In this document: piece by piece, positions 15,941 to 24,251 of the stretch | Position numbering within the stretch: the first letter of the stretch is position 1 | Layout of the letters: each line of letters opens with the position of its first letter | Source of the DNA: Rhodospirillales bacterium | GTDB taxonomy: Bacteria; Pseudomonadota; Alphaproteobacteria; Rhodospirillales; UBA2165 | Direction of reading: 5' to 3' | DNA length: 33,737 bases | Assembly (NCBI GenBank): GCA_012960465.1 | Contig: DUBF01000109.1 | Span: 1 to 33,737, forward strand | Notes under the pieces: generated by a model | What the model was told of the DNA's origin: nothing | What the model saw: the letters and a program-made list of their open reading frames with translations, nothing else | Databases searched by the model: none | Program-made: the position numbers and the translations under genes

Positions 15941-16735
15941 ATGAATAATGATTTATCAGGGCGTACAATTGTAATCACAGGTGGAACGTCGGGTATTGGA
16001 TTAGCAACTGCGAAGCGGTTTTTGCAGGTGGGGGCAAATGTTGCGATTTGTGGGCGTGATAAAGGCCGTCTTAAAATCGCTGTGGCGGATATTAGAAATA
16101 TGTTTGGTGATGAGAATTTGTTAGGTGTGACCTGCGATGTATTAGACAAACAGCAAATTGAGATTTTTGTAAACTCGGTAGTCGGACGATTTGGTGGCGT
16201 TGATACTTTAGTAAATAATGCTGGACAAGCTCGTCTTTCAACTTTTAGCACTACAGATGATGATGCATGGAGAGAAGAACTTGAGTTAAAGTTTTTTAGT
16301 ATAATATACCCAAGTAAAGGTTTCCAAACTTATCTAGAAAAATCAGGATCTGGTTCAATTGTTTGCGTTAGTTCTTTACTGTCACGTCAGCCTGAACCAA
16401 GATTGGTAGCGACAGCCGCCGCTCGTGCGGGACAGCTTAATCTTATTCACTCCATGGCAGTAGAACTTGCGCCTGCCATTCGGGTTAATTCGATTCTGAT
16501 AGGTGTCGTGGAGTCCGGGCAGTGGCAAAGGCGATTTGAAGCCGATAAAAATTCAGGTAACGACTATGAAGCATGGGTACGTAAACAAGCCCACGATAAG
16601 GGGATCCCATTAGGTAGATTTGGTCAACCCGAAGAGGCTGCAAATGCTATCTACTTTCTAGGCACGCCAATGTCATCTTACACGACTGGATCAACAATCG
16701 ATATCTCAGGGGGATACTCTAAACATGTCGGATAA
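15941..16735 (+). CDS. SDR-fold protein lacking the YxxxK catalytic pair
   Basis: A 264-residue SDR with an intact cofactor motif (TGGTSGIGLATAKRF), NNAG near 93 and the catalytic Ser in VCVSSLLSRQ. At the canonical spacing after that Ser (+13 and +17) the expected Tyr and Lys are Thr and Arg: PEPRLVATAAARAGQLNL. I recall related SDRs from aromatic clusters with a similar ATSAARAG block, so this is probably a conserved non-canonical subfamily rather than a decayed gene; the rest is intact, ending SGGY. It may use other residues or do another reaction such as isomerisation or decarboxylation. It overlaps the next gene by 11 bases. Confidence 0.88.
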   Translation: MNNDLSGRTIVITGGTSGIGLATAKRFLQVGANVAICGRDKGRLKIAVADIRNMFGDENLLGVTCDVLDKQQIEIFVNSVVGRFGGVDTLVNNAGQARLSTFSTTDDDAWREELELKFFSIIYPSKGFQTYLEKSGSGSIVCVSSLLSRQPEPRLVATAAARAGQLNLIHSMAVELAPAIRVNSILIGVVESGQWQRRFEADKNSGNDYEAWVRKQAHDKGIPLGRFGQPEEAANAIYFLGTPMSSYTTGSTIDISGGYSKHVG

Positions 16736-18410
16736 AACGACTGTAGGGGGGTTAATAGCCGTATTCCTTGAGGAGTGTGGTGTTGGAGCAGCTTTTGGAG
16801 TGATTTCAATTCATAATATGCCATTTCTGGATGCAATCGGAAAACGTGGAAATATTCGCTATATTCCTGCCCGTGGCGAAGCTGGTGCGGTTAACATGGC
16901 TGATGCATACGCACGCGTTGGACAACGTTTAGGCGTTGCCTTTACGAGTACAGGTGTAGCCGCCGGAAATGCAGCTGGATCTTTGGTTGAAGCGCAAACT
17001 GCTGGCACGCCAATTTTACATATTACGGGCCAGATAGAGACCCATCATCTCGATAAAAATCACTCGTACATACATGAAGCACGTGATCAACTGACAATGC
17101 TTAAAGCAGTCTCTAAAAGAGCTTATCGAGTCACTTCACCTGAAACTGCATTAGATGTCTTTAAAGAAGCCGTTTGTGTTGCGCTTACAGCTCCGATGGG
17201 CCCTGTAAGTGTTGAGGTGCCAATAGATATCCAACACGCATTGATTGAATGGCCAGAAAGTTTGACACCCTTAGTTATCCCAAAATTACAACCAAAAAAG
17301 AAAGAGATAAAAGAGTTAGCAATTAAATTAATGAAGGCTAAACGACCGTTAATTTGGCTTGGTGGTGGCGCACGGCATGCCAGTAAGGAAGTGGATCGAC
17401 TTGCGGCGTTGGGCTTTGGTGTGGTCACGTCGGTTCAGGGTCGCGGCGTGATCCCTGAAGATCATCCGCAGACATTAGGTGCTTTCAATATGTATGGATG
17501 CATTGAACAGTTTTATAATAGCTGCGATGTAATGCTGATTGTTGGTTCCAGATTGCGTGGTAACGAAACGCTAAAGTATAAACTAAACTTACCAAGTCCT
17601 CTTTATCAAATTGATATTGATAACGCTGCTAGAAATGGCCGCCCTTACATCTCTGATTTTTTTGTACAAGGCGATGCTCAAATATCTCTATCTGACTTAG
17701 TCGATGAGTTAGATGGTAAAATGGAGATTGATCCAAATTTTACCAAAGACCTAAAACTTGCTCGAGGCCAAGCTGAAGAATTTATGCGTTCAGGTCTCTC
17801 ACCATATGAGAAGCTGCTGGAGACTATTCAGGCAAAAGCTGGTAAAGATTTTATTTGGGCGCGAGATGTAACCATATCCAATAGCACTTGGGGTAATCGA
17901 GGTATATTCATTTCGGGTCCCCGTGATGGTGTCCACGCACTTGGTGGTGGTATTGGCCAAGGAGTTCAAATGGCAATCGGTGCGGCGATTGCCGCCCCTG
18001 AAAAGAAAGTATTCTGTTTGGTTGGTGATGGAGGTCTTCAGGTTAACATTGGTGAACTTGCAACTGCTGCTCAGGAAAACCTCAATATTATCATGATATT
18101 GATGAATAGCCATGATTACGAGGTAATTAAGAATATACAAAATGCAGAGTATGGCGGCCGTCAATATTATTCAGATATTTTCACACCCGACTTTAAAGGA
18201 ATCGCAGAGAGCAATGCATGGTTTTATCGAAAATTAAATACCCTAACCTCTATCGAAAAAGTCTTTGATGAAGCGCTGAAGTTTGATGGCCCTTCCATGT
18301 TAGAAATTGATATGCCATCAATAGGACCGTTTGCGCGTGCTTTTGGGGGCCCTCCAGTGAAACAACAAAATAAAGATTTAAAATCTCAGGCAATTGGTAA
18401 GGAAGGTTAA
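16725..18410 (+). CDS. Thiamine diphosphate-dependent enzyme (acetolactate synthase/benzoylformate decarboxylase family)
   Basis: A 561-residue three-domain ThDP enzyme. The PYR domain has the catalytic Glu52 in PARGEAGAVNMADAYAR; the middle domain spans about 195-330; the PP domain has the cofactor motif beginning GDGGLQVNIGELATAA with the ThDP-site Asn about 27 residues later. Family members decarboxylate 2-oxo acids, ligate them to aldehydes, or hydrolyse cyclic diketones. The start overlaps the odd SDR by 11 bases and the stop is 3 bases from the NadX-like gene, so the three form a tightly coupled block. The family subtype is not clear to me: it is neither a standard IlvB nor a standard MdlC. 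Confidence 0.9.
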   Translation: MSDKTTVGGLIAVFLEECGVGAAFGVISIHNMPFLDAIGKRGNIRYIPARGEAGAVNMADAYARVGQRLGVAFTSTGVAAGNAAGSLVEAQTAGTPILHITGQIETHHLDKNHSYIHEARDQLTMLKAVSKRAYRVTSPETALDVFKEAVCVALTAPMGPVSVEVPIDIQHALIEWPESLTPLVIPKLQPKKKEIKELAIKLMKAKRPLIWLGGGARHASKEVDRLAALGFGVVTSVQGRGVIPEDHPQTLGAFNMYGCIEQFYNSCDVMLIVGSRLRGNETLKYKLNLPSPLYQIDIDNAARNGRPYISDFFVQGDAQISLSDLVDELDGKMEIDPNFTKDLKLARGQAEEFMRSGLSPYEKLLETIQAKAGKDFIWARDVTISNSTWGNRGIFISGPRDGVHALGGGIGQGVQMAIGAAIAAPEKKVFCLVGDGGLQVNIGELATAAQENLNIIMILMNSHDYEVIKNIQNAEYGGRQYYSDIFTPDFKGIAESNAWFYRKLNTLTSIEKVFDEALKFDGPSMLEIDMPSIGPFARAFGGPPVKQQNKDLKSQAIGKEG

Positions 18411-18413
18411 ATT

Positions 18414-19214
18414 ATGAAACAATCAATCCTGCTTATTGGCTGCGGTGCTATTGGAAAGGAAATCATAGAGAAACTGGCTATTGAGCCAGACATCCGGATT
18501 ACGCAAATTTTGGTCCGTTCCGGAAAGGAAGAATTCGTAACTCGTGAGATTGGTGAAGGCATTCACGTTATTTCGTCAATTAATGATGTGAACCCAGTTC
18601 CTGATTTTGTAATGGAATGTGCTAGCCATGAGGCTGTCGCAGAATTTGGCCCATATTTTTTAAATCAAGGCATTGATTTTGGCGTTATCTCAATCGGAGC
18701 TCTCTCAGATCCTAATCTAATGGAACAACTTGAGGCCGCTAGTAAAAACGGAAATTCTCAGCTTTTCATTGTACCAGGGGCAATTGGTGGTATTGATTCA
18801 TTGGCGGCGGCGGCCGTTGAAAGTATAGACGAAGTTGTTTATATTTCTCGAAAACCTCCTTTAAGTTGGGAAGGAAGTCCTGCCGATCGAAGTTATAACT
18901 TAAAAGCTATAAAAGAAGCCACGATTATTTATCAAGGAACAGCCCGAGAGGCTGCGAGGTTGTATCCTAAAAATGCTAATGTTGCAGCAACAATTTCTCT
19001 AGCTGGTCTTGGTTTTGAAAGAACACAGGTCACATTAGTAGCAGACCCTGAAATTACAAAGAACACCCATCATTTTGAAGCACGTGGGTCTTTTGGAGAG
19101 CTCAACGTGACGATTTCTGGTAACCCTCTGCCAAGCAATCCAAAATCTTCGGCCTTGACGGCTTATAGTGCAGTACGAGCACTTAAAAATCGAGCTCAAC
19201 GCGTTTGTATTTAG
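18414..19214 (+). CDS. Aspartate dehydrogenase-like protein (NadX family)
   Basis: A 266-residue NadX-type protein with the dinucleotide motif LLIGCGAIGKEIIEKL at the start, the VPGAIGGIDSLAAA block (about 120-133), RKPPLSW, and the C-terminal GNPLPSNPKSSALTAYSAVR signature. NadX oxidises L-aspartate to iminoaspartate/oxaloacetate and is usually found with nadA/nadC. Those genes are absent here; instead it follows a ThDP enzyme and precedes a ring-cleavage dioxygenase. That suggests a paralogue recruited to catabolism of an amino- or imino-containing intermediate. This reassignment is inference. Confidence 0.87.
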   Translation: MKQSILLIGCGAIGKEIIEKLAIEPDIRITQILVRSGKEEFVTREIGEGIHVISSINDVNPVPDFVMECASHEAVAEFGPYFLNQGIDFGVISIGALSDPNLMEQLEAASKNGNSQLFIVPGAIGGIDSLAAAAVESIDEVVYISRKPPLSWEGSPADRSYNLKAIKEATIIYQGTAREAARLYPKNANVAATISLAGLGFERTQVTLVADPEITKNTHHFEARGSFGELNVTISGNPLPSNPKSSALTAYSAVRALKNRAQRVCI

Positions 19215-19225
19215 TGGAGTGTCTT

Positions 19226-20155
19226 ATGAATTTTACGGGAATTGAGAAAATTATCCATGGTGTCGAAGACCTTGCTGAAGGTATGCGGTTTTATGATGAC
19301 TGGGGACTGGCAAAAACATCTTTTGATAAGAACTCGGCTTTGTATAAAACGATGGATGGTTCAGAAGTTTTACTTTGCAATAAAAATGATCCGGCCTTAC
19401 CCCCTGCGATCGAAAAAGGCCCTACTATACGGCACATTGTTTGGGGTGTAAAAAATAAGACTGACCTAACTAAAGTTCATGAAATGATCTCTGGGTATGA
19501 GACCTTTAGTGAGTTAGATGGAGATCCTGCCTGTGTTGATCCAAACGGCTTAAGTATATCTTTTCGGGTGACCCAACGCCAAGCTGCTAATGTTAAAGGG
19601 GTTTCCATGAATACATGGGATAAACCAGATGCTCGAAGCGATTTGCGAAGCACATTTTACGATAAAGCTCAGCCTATTAAAATTGGTCATGTTGTATTTT
19701 TTGTTGCTGATCTACATGCGACTGAGGATTTTTATGTTGATATCTTGGGGTTTTCTGTTTCTGATCGATATCCAGGGGCCGGTTCATTTTTACGTTGTGC
19801 CACGCCTGGCGGCCATCACAGTTTATTTATTCTAGAAACACCGGATAAAAAAGTAGGCCTTAATCACGTTGCTTATACAGTTAGGGATATACATGAAGTT
19901 TTTGGCGGTGGTCTTCAAGTTGATCGTTGTGGCTGGAAAACTCAGATTGGTCCTGGGCGACACCCGGTTTCATCTGCCTATTTTTGGTATGTTGAAAATC
20001 CTGCTGGTGGTCTAGCAGAATATTTTACAGATGAAGATTATTGTACTGAGAAATGGAAGGTTCGTGATTTTCAAAGATCAAATGAAGCTTTCACTGAATG
20101 GGCTGTAGAGGGGGGGATAGATTTTAATACTCGACGGCAACATCTTCTGGAATAA
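19226..20155 (+). CDS. Extradiol ring-cleavage dioxygenase (VOC superfamily, type I)
   Basis: A 309-residue two-domain VOC protein. The C-terminal domain has the three iron ligands of type I extradiol dioxygenases: His155 (IGHVVFF), His214 (LNHVAYT) and Glu265 (LAEYFTDE). The N-terminal domain (IIHGVEDL...) is the usual non-catalytic copy. It should open a catechol-like ring next to the hydroxyls with O2 and Fe(II). ATG 19226 follows GTGGAG; the NadX stop is 11 bases upstream. It is the best evidence that the cluster degrades an aromatic compound by meta cleavage. The actual diol is unknown. Confidence 0.9.
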   Translation: MNFTGIEKIIHGVEDLAEGMRFYDDWGLAKTSFDKNSALYKTMDGSEVLLCNKNDPALPPAIEKGPTIRHIVWGVKNKTDLTKVHEMISGYETFSELDGDPACVDPNGLSISFRVTQRQAANVKGVSMNTWDKPDARSDLRSTFYDKAQPIKIGHVVFFVADLHATEDFYVDILGFSVSDRYPGAGSFLRCATPGGHHSLFILETPDKKVGLNHVAYTVRDIHEVFGGGLQVDRCGWKTQIGPGRHPVSSAYFWYVENPAGGLAEYFTDEDYCTEKWKVRDFQRSNEAFTEWAVEGGIDFNTRRQHLLE

Positions 20156-20295
20156 TATTGACTTAATATTTGATCTTTAATTACCGTAACTTTAAAAATA
20201 TTTACTAATCAGCAGTTTTAACAGGACGGATTATTGACGACAATCATGGGAATTAATTGTAATAATTAGAATATTTTTTTAGGGGGAAGACAGTC

Positions 20296-20976
20296 ATGCT
20301 TGGAGTTAGTGTTGAATATACAACTCGAGATGGAGAAAAATTTGGTGGGTATTTAACTAAACCAGTTGGTAGTGGCCCTTTCCCAGGTATTCTGCTTATT
20401 ACAGCTATATTTGGTATTGATGATGAAATGATGGAGCTTGCTGATGCTTGGGCTAATGACGGTTTCATAGTTTCTGTACCAGACATATTTTGGCGACAAG
20501 TTTCAGGTCCAACAGCGGATATGGACGTTGCTAGGGGTCGTATGAATGATTTTGATCCTGACCAAGGGATGAAGGATATAGAAGACTTACTGGACGACTT
20601 GCGTAATCGTTCTGAATGCGTTGGTAAAGCTGGAGTTTTAGGATTTTGCTTTGGTGGCAGGTATGTTCATTTAAGTGCAGCAAGGCTCGGTGTAGATGCA
20701 GGTGCCTCTTTCCATGGAGCCGCAATCGGGATGCATTTGGATGAAACAGATAAAATTACTTGCCCCATGAGCCATCATTTTGGCGCGGACGATCCCGTGG
20801 TTCCAATGGATGAGGTTAATGTGATTAAAGAGGCTTATGCTAAAATTCCTAATACGGATATAGGTATTTATCCAGGCGTAGGACATAATTTTAGCATGCC
20901 TTATAAGCCCGGTTATGACGAAAATGCGGCAAAGAGTTCGCGTGCAGCTGCCCTCAAAATATTTCAAACGATGTAA
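20296..20976 (+). CDS. Dienelactone hydrolase family protein
   Basis: A 226-residue protein with the DLH triad Cys118 (GFCFGGRY), Asp166 (GADDPVVP) and His197 (GVGHNFSMPY), and a strong AGGGGGA ribosome site. Classical dienelactone hydrolase has a Glu just before IFG that helps activate the Cys; here the segment is LLITAIFGID, with Ala at that place, so reactivity may differ. The 140-base spacer before it is the longest inside the cluster and may hold a second promoter. Dienelactone hydrolases usually belong to ortho/chlorocatechol routes, so its presence next to an extradiol enzyme is unusual. Confidence 0.9.
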   Translation: MLGVSVEYTTRDGEKFGGYLTKPVGSGPFPGILLITAIFGIDDEMMELADAWANDGFIVSVPDIFWRQVSGPTADMDVARGRMNDFDPDQGMKDIEDLLDDLRNRSECVGKAGVLGFCFGGRYVHLSAARLGVDAGASFHGAAIGMHLDETDKITCPMSHHFGADDPVVPMDEVNVIKEAYAKIPNTDIGIYPGVGHNFSMPYKPGYDENAAKSSRAAALKIFQTM

Positions 20977-21027
20977 TCAAATTTCTTTATTTATGTGCTC
21001 CGTAAATAAATATATAGGATCTTAGAA

Positions 21028-21216
21028 GTGGATAATTTTGATGTACGTTTGGCTGAGGCTCGTGCAGAATTAGTTATCGGTGGTCGGATCACTCTTCGGT
21101 ATGGGGAAGCTAATAAGCAGTCGCGTTTTGAAGTTTGGCTTTCTCCAATGTTTCCCTCCCCGCTTTACGATCAAGGCGAGTCAATTATGTATTCATTAGG
21201 TGGTGCCGATATTTAA
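21028..21216 (+). CDS. Small hypothetical protein, 62 residues
   Basis: A short frame starting with GTG at 21028, with AGGAT 5' of it, and ending 30 bases before the FAD monooxygenase ATG. The sequence (NFDVRLAEARAELVIGGRIT, then LRYGEANKQSRFEVWLSPMF, then PSPLYDQGESIMYSLGGADI) is charged, with no signal peptide or membrane segment and no motif I recognise. Its place between two cluster genes with short spacers favours a real gene, but start codon and size leave doubt. Confidence 0.5.
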   Translation: MDNFDVRLAEARAELVIGGRITLRYGEANKQSRFEVWLSPMFPSPLYDQGESIMYSLGGADI

Positions 21217-21246
21217 TTTCATTTGAATGTATGTGAGGAAATATTA

Positions 21247-22869
21247 ATGAACACTCAAGTGTTAATTATTGGCGGAGGACCAGTGGGGTTAACACTCTCC
21301 CTTGCATTTGCTAAATTTGGCGTAGACTGTACTGTTATCGAACGTAATGTTTCGACGACCGAGCATCCTAAAATGGATATTACAAACGGTCGATCCATGG
21401 AAATATTCCGAATGCTCGGCGTTGCCGATCAGATAAATGCCGCCGCAGTTCCCTCAACTATTTGTCATGATGTTAGCTGGATCCATACGCTTACGGATCA
21501 GGAAATTTATCGGTTTAATTATCCAAGCCCATATCAAGCACGGAAAGAATACAAAAAAAAGAATGACGGCACACAACCGATGGATCCAGCTGTCCGTATT
21601 TCGCAGATAGTTGTTGAGCCATTACTTAGAGATGCCGCAAAGATGTTACCACATGTGACGCTACGATATGGGTGGAAGTTTTTGCGTCTTGAACAAGATG
21701 AAGGTGGCGTAACTGCTTGGATCGAAGATTCTCGAACTGGCGAAGAAAAACAAATTTCCTCTGAATATCTGGTTGGCTGTGACGGCGGAAATAGTCGTGT
21801 ACGTCAGGGGCTTGGTATTGGACTCAGTGGAGATGCAAAAATACGCAAACGATATAGCGTTCATTTTATTTCCCATGATAAATCTACTTTTGAGCCTTTT
21901 GGCCCTGCTTGGCATTACCAATCACCTGTCTACGGTACGCTTGTTAGTCAAGACGGCAAAGAACGTTACACATTACACTCTTTTTTGACAGAAGATGAAG
22001 ACCCTAAAACTGTGAACCCTTATGACAAGGTGCGAGCTTTTGTCGGCAAGGATTTTCATTTTGCGTTGCTGCAAGCGATTGAATGGGACAACAATCTCTT
22101 GGTGGCCGATCATTACCGTGATCGGCGAGTTCTTTTAGCTGGAGATTCTACTCACCAATATATACCAACTGGCGGTTATGGCATGAACACTGGCGTGGGA
22201 GATGCGTTTGATTTAGGCTGGAAACTCTCAGCCGTTATTAATGGCTGGGGTGGAAAAAATTTACTGAGTTCGATTGAAGAGGAAAGGCGTCCAATAGCGA
22301 TTAGAAATCGTGAAGGTTCGAAACGGCATACGGAGGCGCGCATAGCGATTGGTGAATTCTGGCCAAAAAAACTTGGGGATCAGGGCGCCGATGATGATAA
22401 ACAACGAAGCCGTCTTGCCGACAAAATCGTTGAAATAGGAAATGCAGAAAATGAGAGCCTGGGCATTGAAATTGGCTATAGTTATCTGGGGTCTTCTATC
22501 GTTTGCAATGAGAATACAGATAAGGGTCAAGACGATCCGTTAGTCTATCATCCAACAACAACGCCAGGGTTTCGTCCGCCTGCTCTTTTTCTTAATAATA
22601 GGACACCTATTTTTGATATATTTGGTTCGGGATATACATTATTGAACTTTGAACCTAAAGCTCTAGACGTAAGTTCTTTTGCGCTAGGGGTGGATCAGTT
22701 AAATCTTCCCTTTACTTTTGTCTCAGTTGAAGATGGACATGCTAGATCAATCTATGGGTACAGTTTGGTTCTTCTGCGGCCAGATCAACATGTTGCCTGG
22801 CGAAGCCAAAAACTACCTAATGACCCAGCAACTATTATTCGTATTCTTAAAAAGATTTCCGGAAATTGA
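21247..22869 (+). CDS. FAD-dependent aromatic monooxygenase (PheA/TfdB/MhpA family)
   Basis: A 540-residue class A flavoprotein hydroxylase. It has the FAD motif LIIGGGPVGLTLS at the start, the DG motif LVGCDGGNSRVRQ near 178, the GD motif VLLAGDSTHQYIPTGGYGMN near 290-310, and a C-terminal thioredoxin-like domain from about 430. Such enzymes hydroxylate phenols or phenylpropanoids with NAD(P)H and O2, often forming the catechol that an extradiol enzyme then opens. ATG 21247 has GAGG 8 bases upstream. It is the last gene of the cluster, followed by a strong terminator. Confidence 0.92.
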   Translation: MNTQVLIIGGGPVGLTLSLAFAKFGVDCTVIERNVSTTEHPKMDITNGRSMEIFRMLGVADQINAAAVPSTICHDVSWIHTLTDQEIYRFNYPSPYQARKEYKKKNDGTQPMDPAVRISQIVVEPLLRDAAKMLPHVTLRYGWKFLRLEQDEGGVTAWIEDSRTGEEKQISSEYLVGCDGGNSRVRQGLGIGLSGDAKIRKRYSVHFISHDKSTFEPFGPAWHYQSPVYGTLVSQDGKERYTLHSFLTEDEDPKTVNPYDKVRAFVGKDFHFALLQAIEWDNNLLVADHYRDRRVLLAGDSTHQYIPTGGYGMNTGVGDAFDLGWKLSAVINGWGGKNLLSSIEEERRPIAIRNREGSKRHTEARIAIGEFWPKKLGDQGADDDKQRSRLADKIVEIGNAENESLGIEIGYSYLGSSIVCNENTDKGQDDPLVYHPTTTPGFRPPALFLNNRTPIFDIFGSGYTLLNFEPKALDVSSFALGVDQLNLPFTFVSVEDGHARSIYGYSLVLLRPDQHVAWRSQKLPNDPATIIRILKKISGN

Positions 22870-22938
22870 TTGGCGGAGTATTTCTTATATCCTGGTGGAA
22901 TACTGTTCAATAAAACCTATTCACAGTCCAAGTGTAAA

Positions 22939-22971
22939 AAAAGGGGGCGGAACTATTTTCCGCCCCCTTTT
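22939..22971. terminator. Bidirectional rho-independent terminator
   Basis: A 14-bp perfect stem (22939-22952 with 22958-22971) around a GGGGGCGG/CCGCCCCC core and a five-base loop, flanked by A4 on the left and T4 on the right. It sits between two convergent operons (FAD monooxygenase, plus strand; ABC binding protein, minus strand) and can end transcripts from both directions. Confidence 0.93.
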
Positions 22972-22987
22972 GATTTAAAAGATTATA

Positions 22988-24169
22988 TCATGAACATTTT
23001 TTTGATGGATGACTATCGATCATACGAACATCGCTATTTACAATTTCCATAACGTATGTTGGTAATTGAGCATCACCAAACTTATTAAAGCAAACGTTGC
23101 CAGTTACACCGTTAAATTTAAAAGTTTTTAAAGTGTCACGGATAGCTGTTCGTTCGGCTTTTAGTTTACTCGCTTCTCCCGTAACGCCAGCTTTTTCCAT
23201 TACCTGTTTTAACAGGTAAACGATATCGTAAGCAGAGGCATCGACATGATGGGGATTTGCTTTAACAATTCCCCGTTTTTTGTTCATAGCATTAAATTTA
23301 GCTGTGAAGTTTTTTGATCGGGCATCTCTGTCTTTCCAGAACCAAGATGCGTAAAGTGTGCCATCACCCTCTTTTCCTAGCTTGCCTGCGAGATCGGGAT
23401 CCGCTGAAATACCAGAGCCGATTATACGTCCTTTATAACCCTGCCGGCGTAATTCCTTTACAGCTTTAACGGTTGCCTCGACAATTCCAGCAACACCCAC
23501 ATTCTGAGGAGGGTTTTGCATTATTTTTGAGATCTGTGGAGCGATGTCAAAAGCAGCTGTCGGAAAACTTACAGCGTCGCCAATTATCTTTACTTTTTGT
23601 ATTCCAAAAATTTTAGGCATAATTACGGTACCAACAATTTTGGAAATAAATTCATCACTGACATAGATAATTCTAGCAGTGTCGCTTTTCAAGCCCTTAC
23701 GCTTCATGCTCCCCACTAATCTCATGAATTGAGTCCATTCACCGAGGGTTAAGCGATAAGCATATGAAAATTTATCAGCTAACTTTGGACCAGATGATGC
23801 ATTCGGAATCTGTACAATGCCAAGACGCTCTCCTGCGGGGAATGCGACACGGGCTTCACCTGATGAGAATGGTCCAATAACAGCTAGTGCTTTGTCGTCT
23901 TGGGCAAAACGCTTTACCGCCAGTTGAGCCTGTTTTGGATCTCCGCCAGTATCAAACTTTACAAGTTTTATTTTCATACCATTAATGCCGCCCGACGAAT
24001 TAATTTCCTGGACAGCAATATCAATAGCCGTCTCAGAAGTACGGGCAGTGGTTGAATAAGGACCTGTCTTTGCCATTGAAGCCCCTATTACAATTTGACC
24101 AGCATGTGATGAAAATGTTAGCGCAGAGAACATTAAGCCGGCGGTTAACGTTGAATAAAATAATTTCAT
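22988..24169 (-). CDS. ABC transporter substrate-binding protein (LivJ/HAAT type)
   Basis: A 393-residue type I periplasmic binding protein. The N-terminal signal peptide MKLFYSTLTAGLMFSALTFS probably ends at SHA-GQ (about residue 23-24). Typical features follow: VIGASMAKTGPYST, EINSSGGINGMKIKLVKFD and AVIGPFSSGEA. It delivers the ligand to LivHMGF. The gene is the last of the operon, 82 bases downstream of livF, and converges on the catabolic cluster. The HAAT family binds branched amino acids but also urea, amides and aromatic acids; the ligand may be the substrate of the neighbouring aromatic cluster (inference). Confidence 0.92.
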   Translation of the reverse strand: MKLFYSTLTAGLMFSALTFSSHAGQIVIGASMAKTGPYSTTARTSETAIDIAVQEINSSGGINGMKIKLVKFDTGGDPKQAQLAVKRFAQDDKALAVIGPFSSGEARVAFPAGERLGIVQIPNASSGPKLADKFSYAYRLTLGEWTQFMRLVGSMKRKGLKSDTARIIYVSDEFISKIVGTVIMPKIFGIQKVKIIGDAVSFPTAAFDIAPQISKIMQNPPQNVGVAGIVEATVKAVKELRRQGYKGRIIGSGISADPDLAGKLGKEGDGTLYASWFWKDRDARSKNFTAKFNAMNKKRGIVKANPHHVDASAYDIVYLLKQVMEKAGVTGEASKLKAERTAIRDTLKTFKFNGVTGNVCFNKFGDAQLPTYVMEIVNSDVRMIDSHPSKKCS

Positions 24170-24251
24170 TAGAATACTTCCCTTCTGGTTTTGTTGAAAT
24201 TGATTGTAATTTAGTTTCTTATCTTAGTTAGTGTCGATAGTTAAGTTTAAT

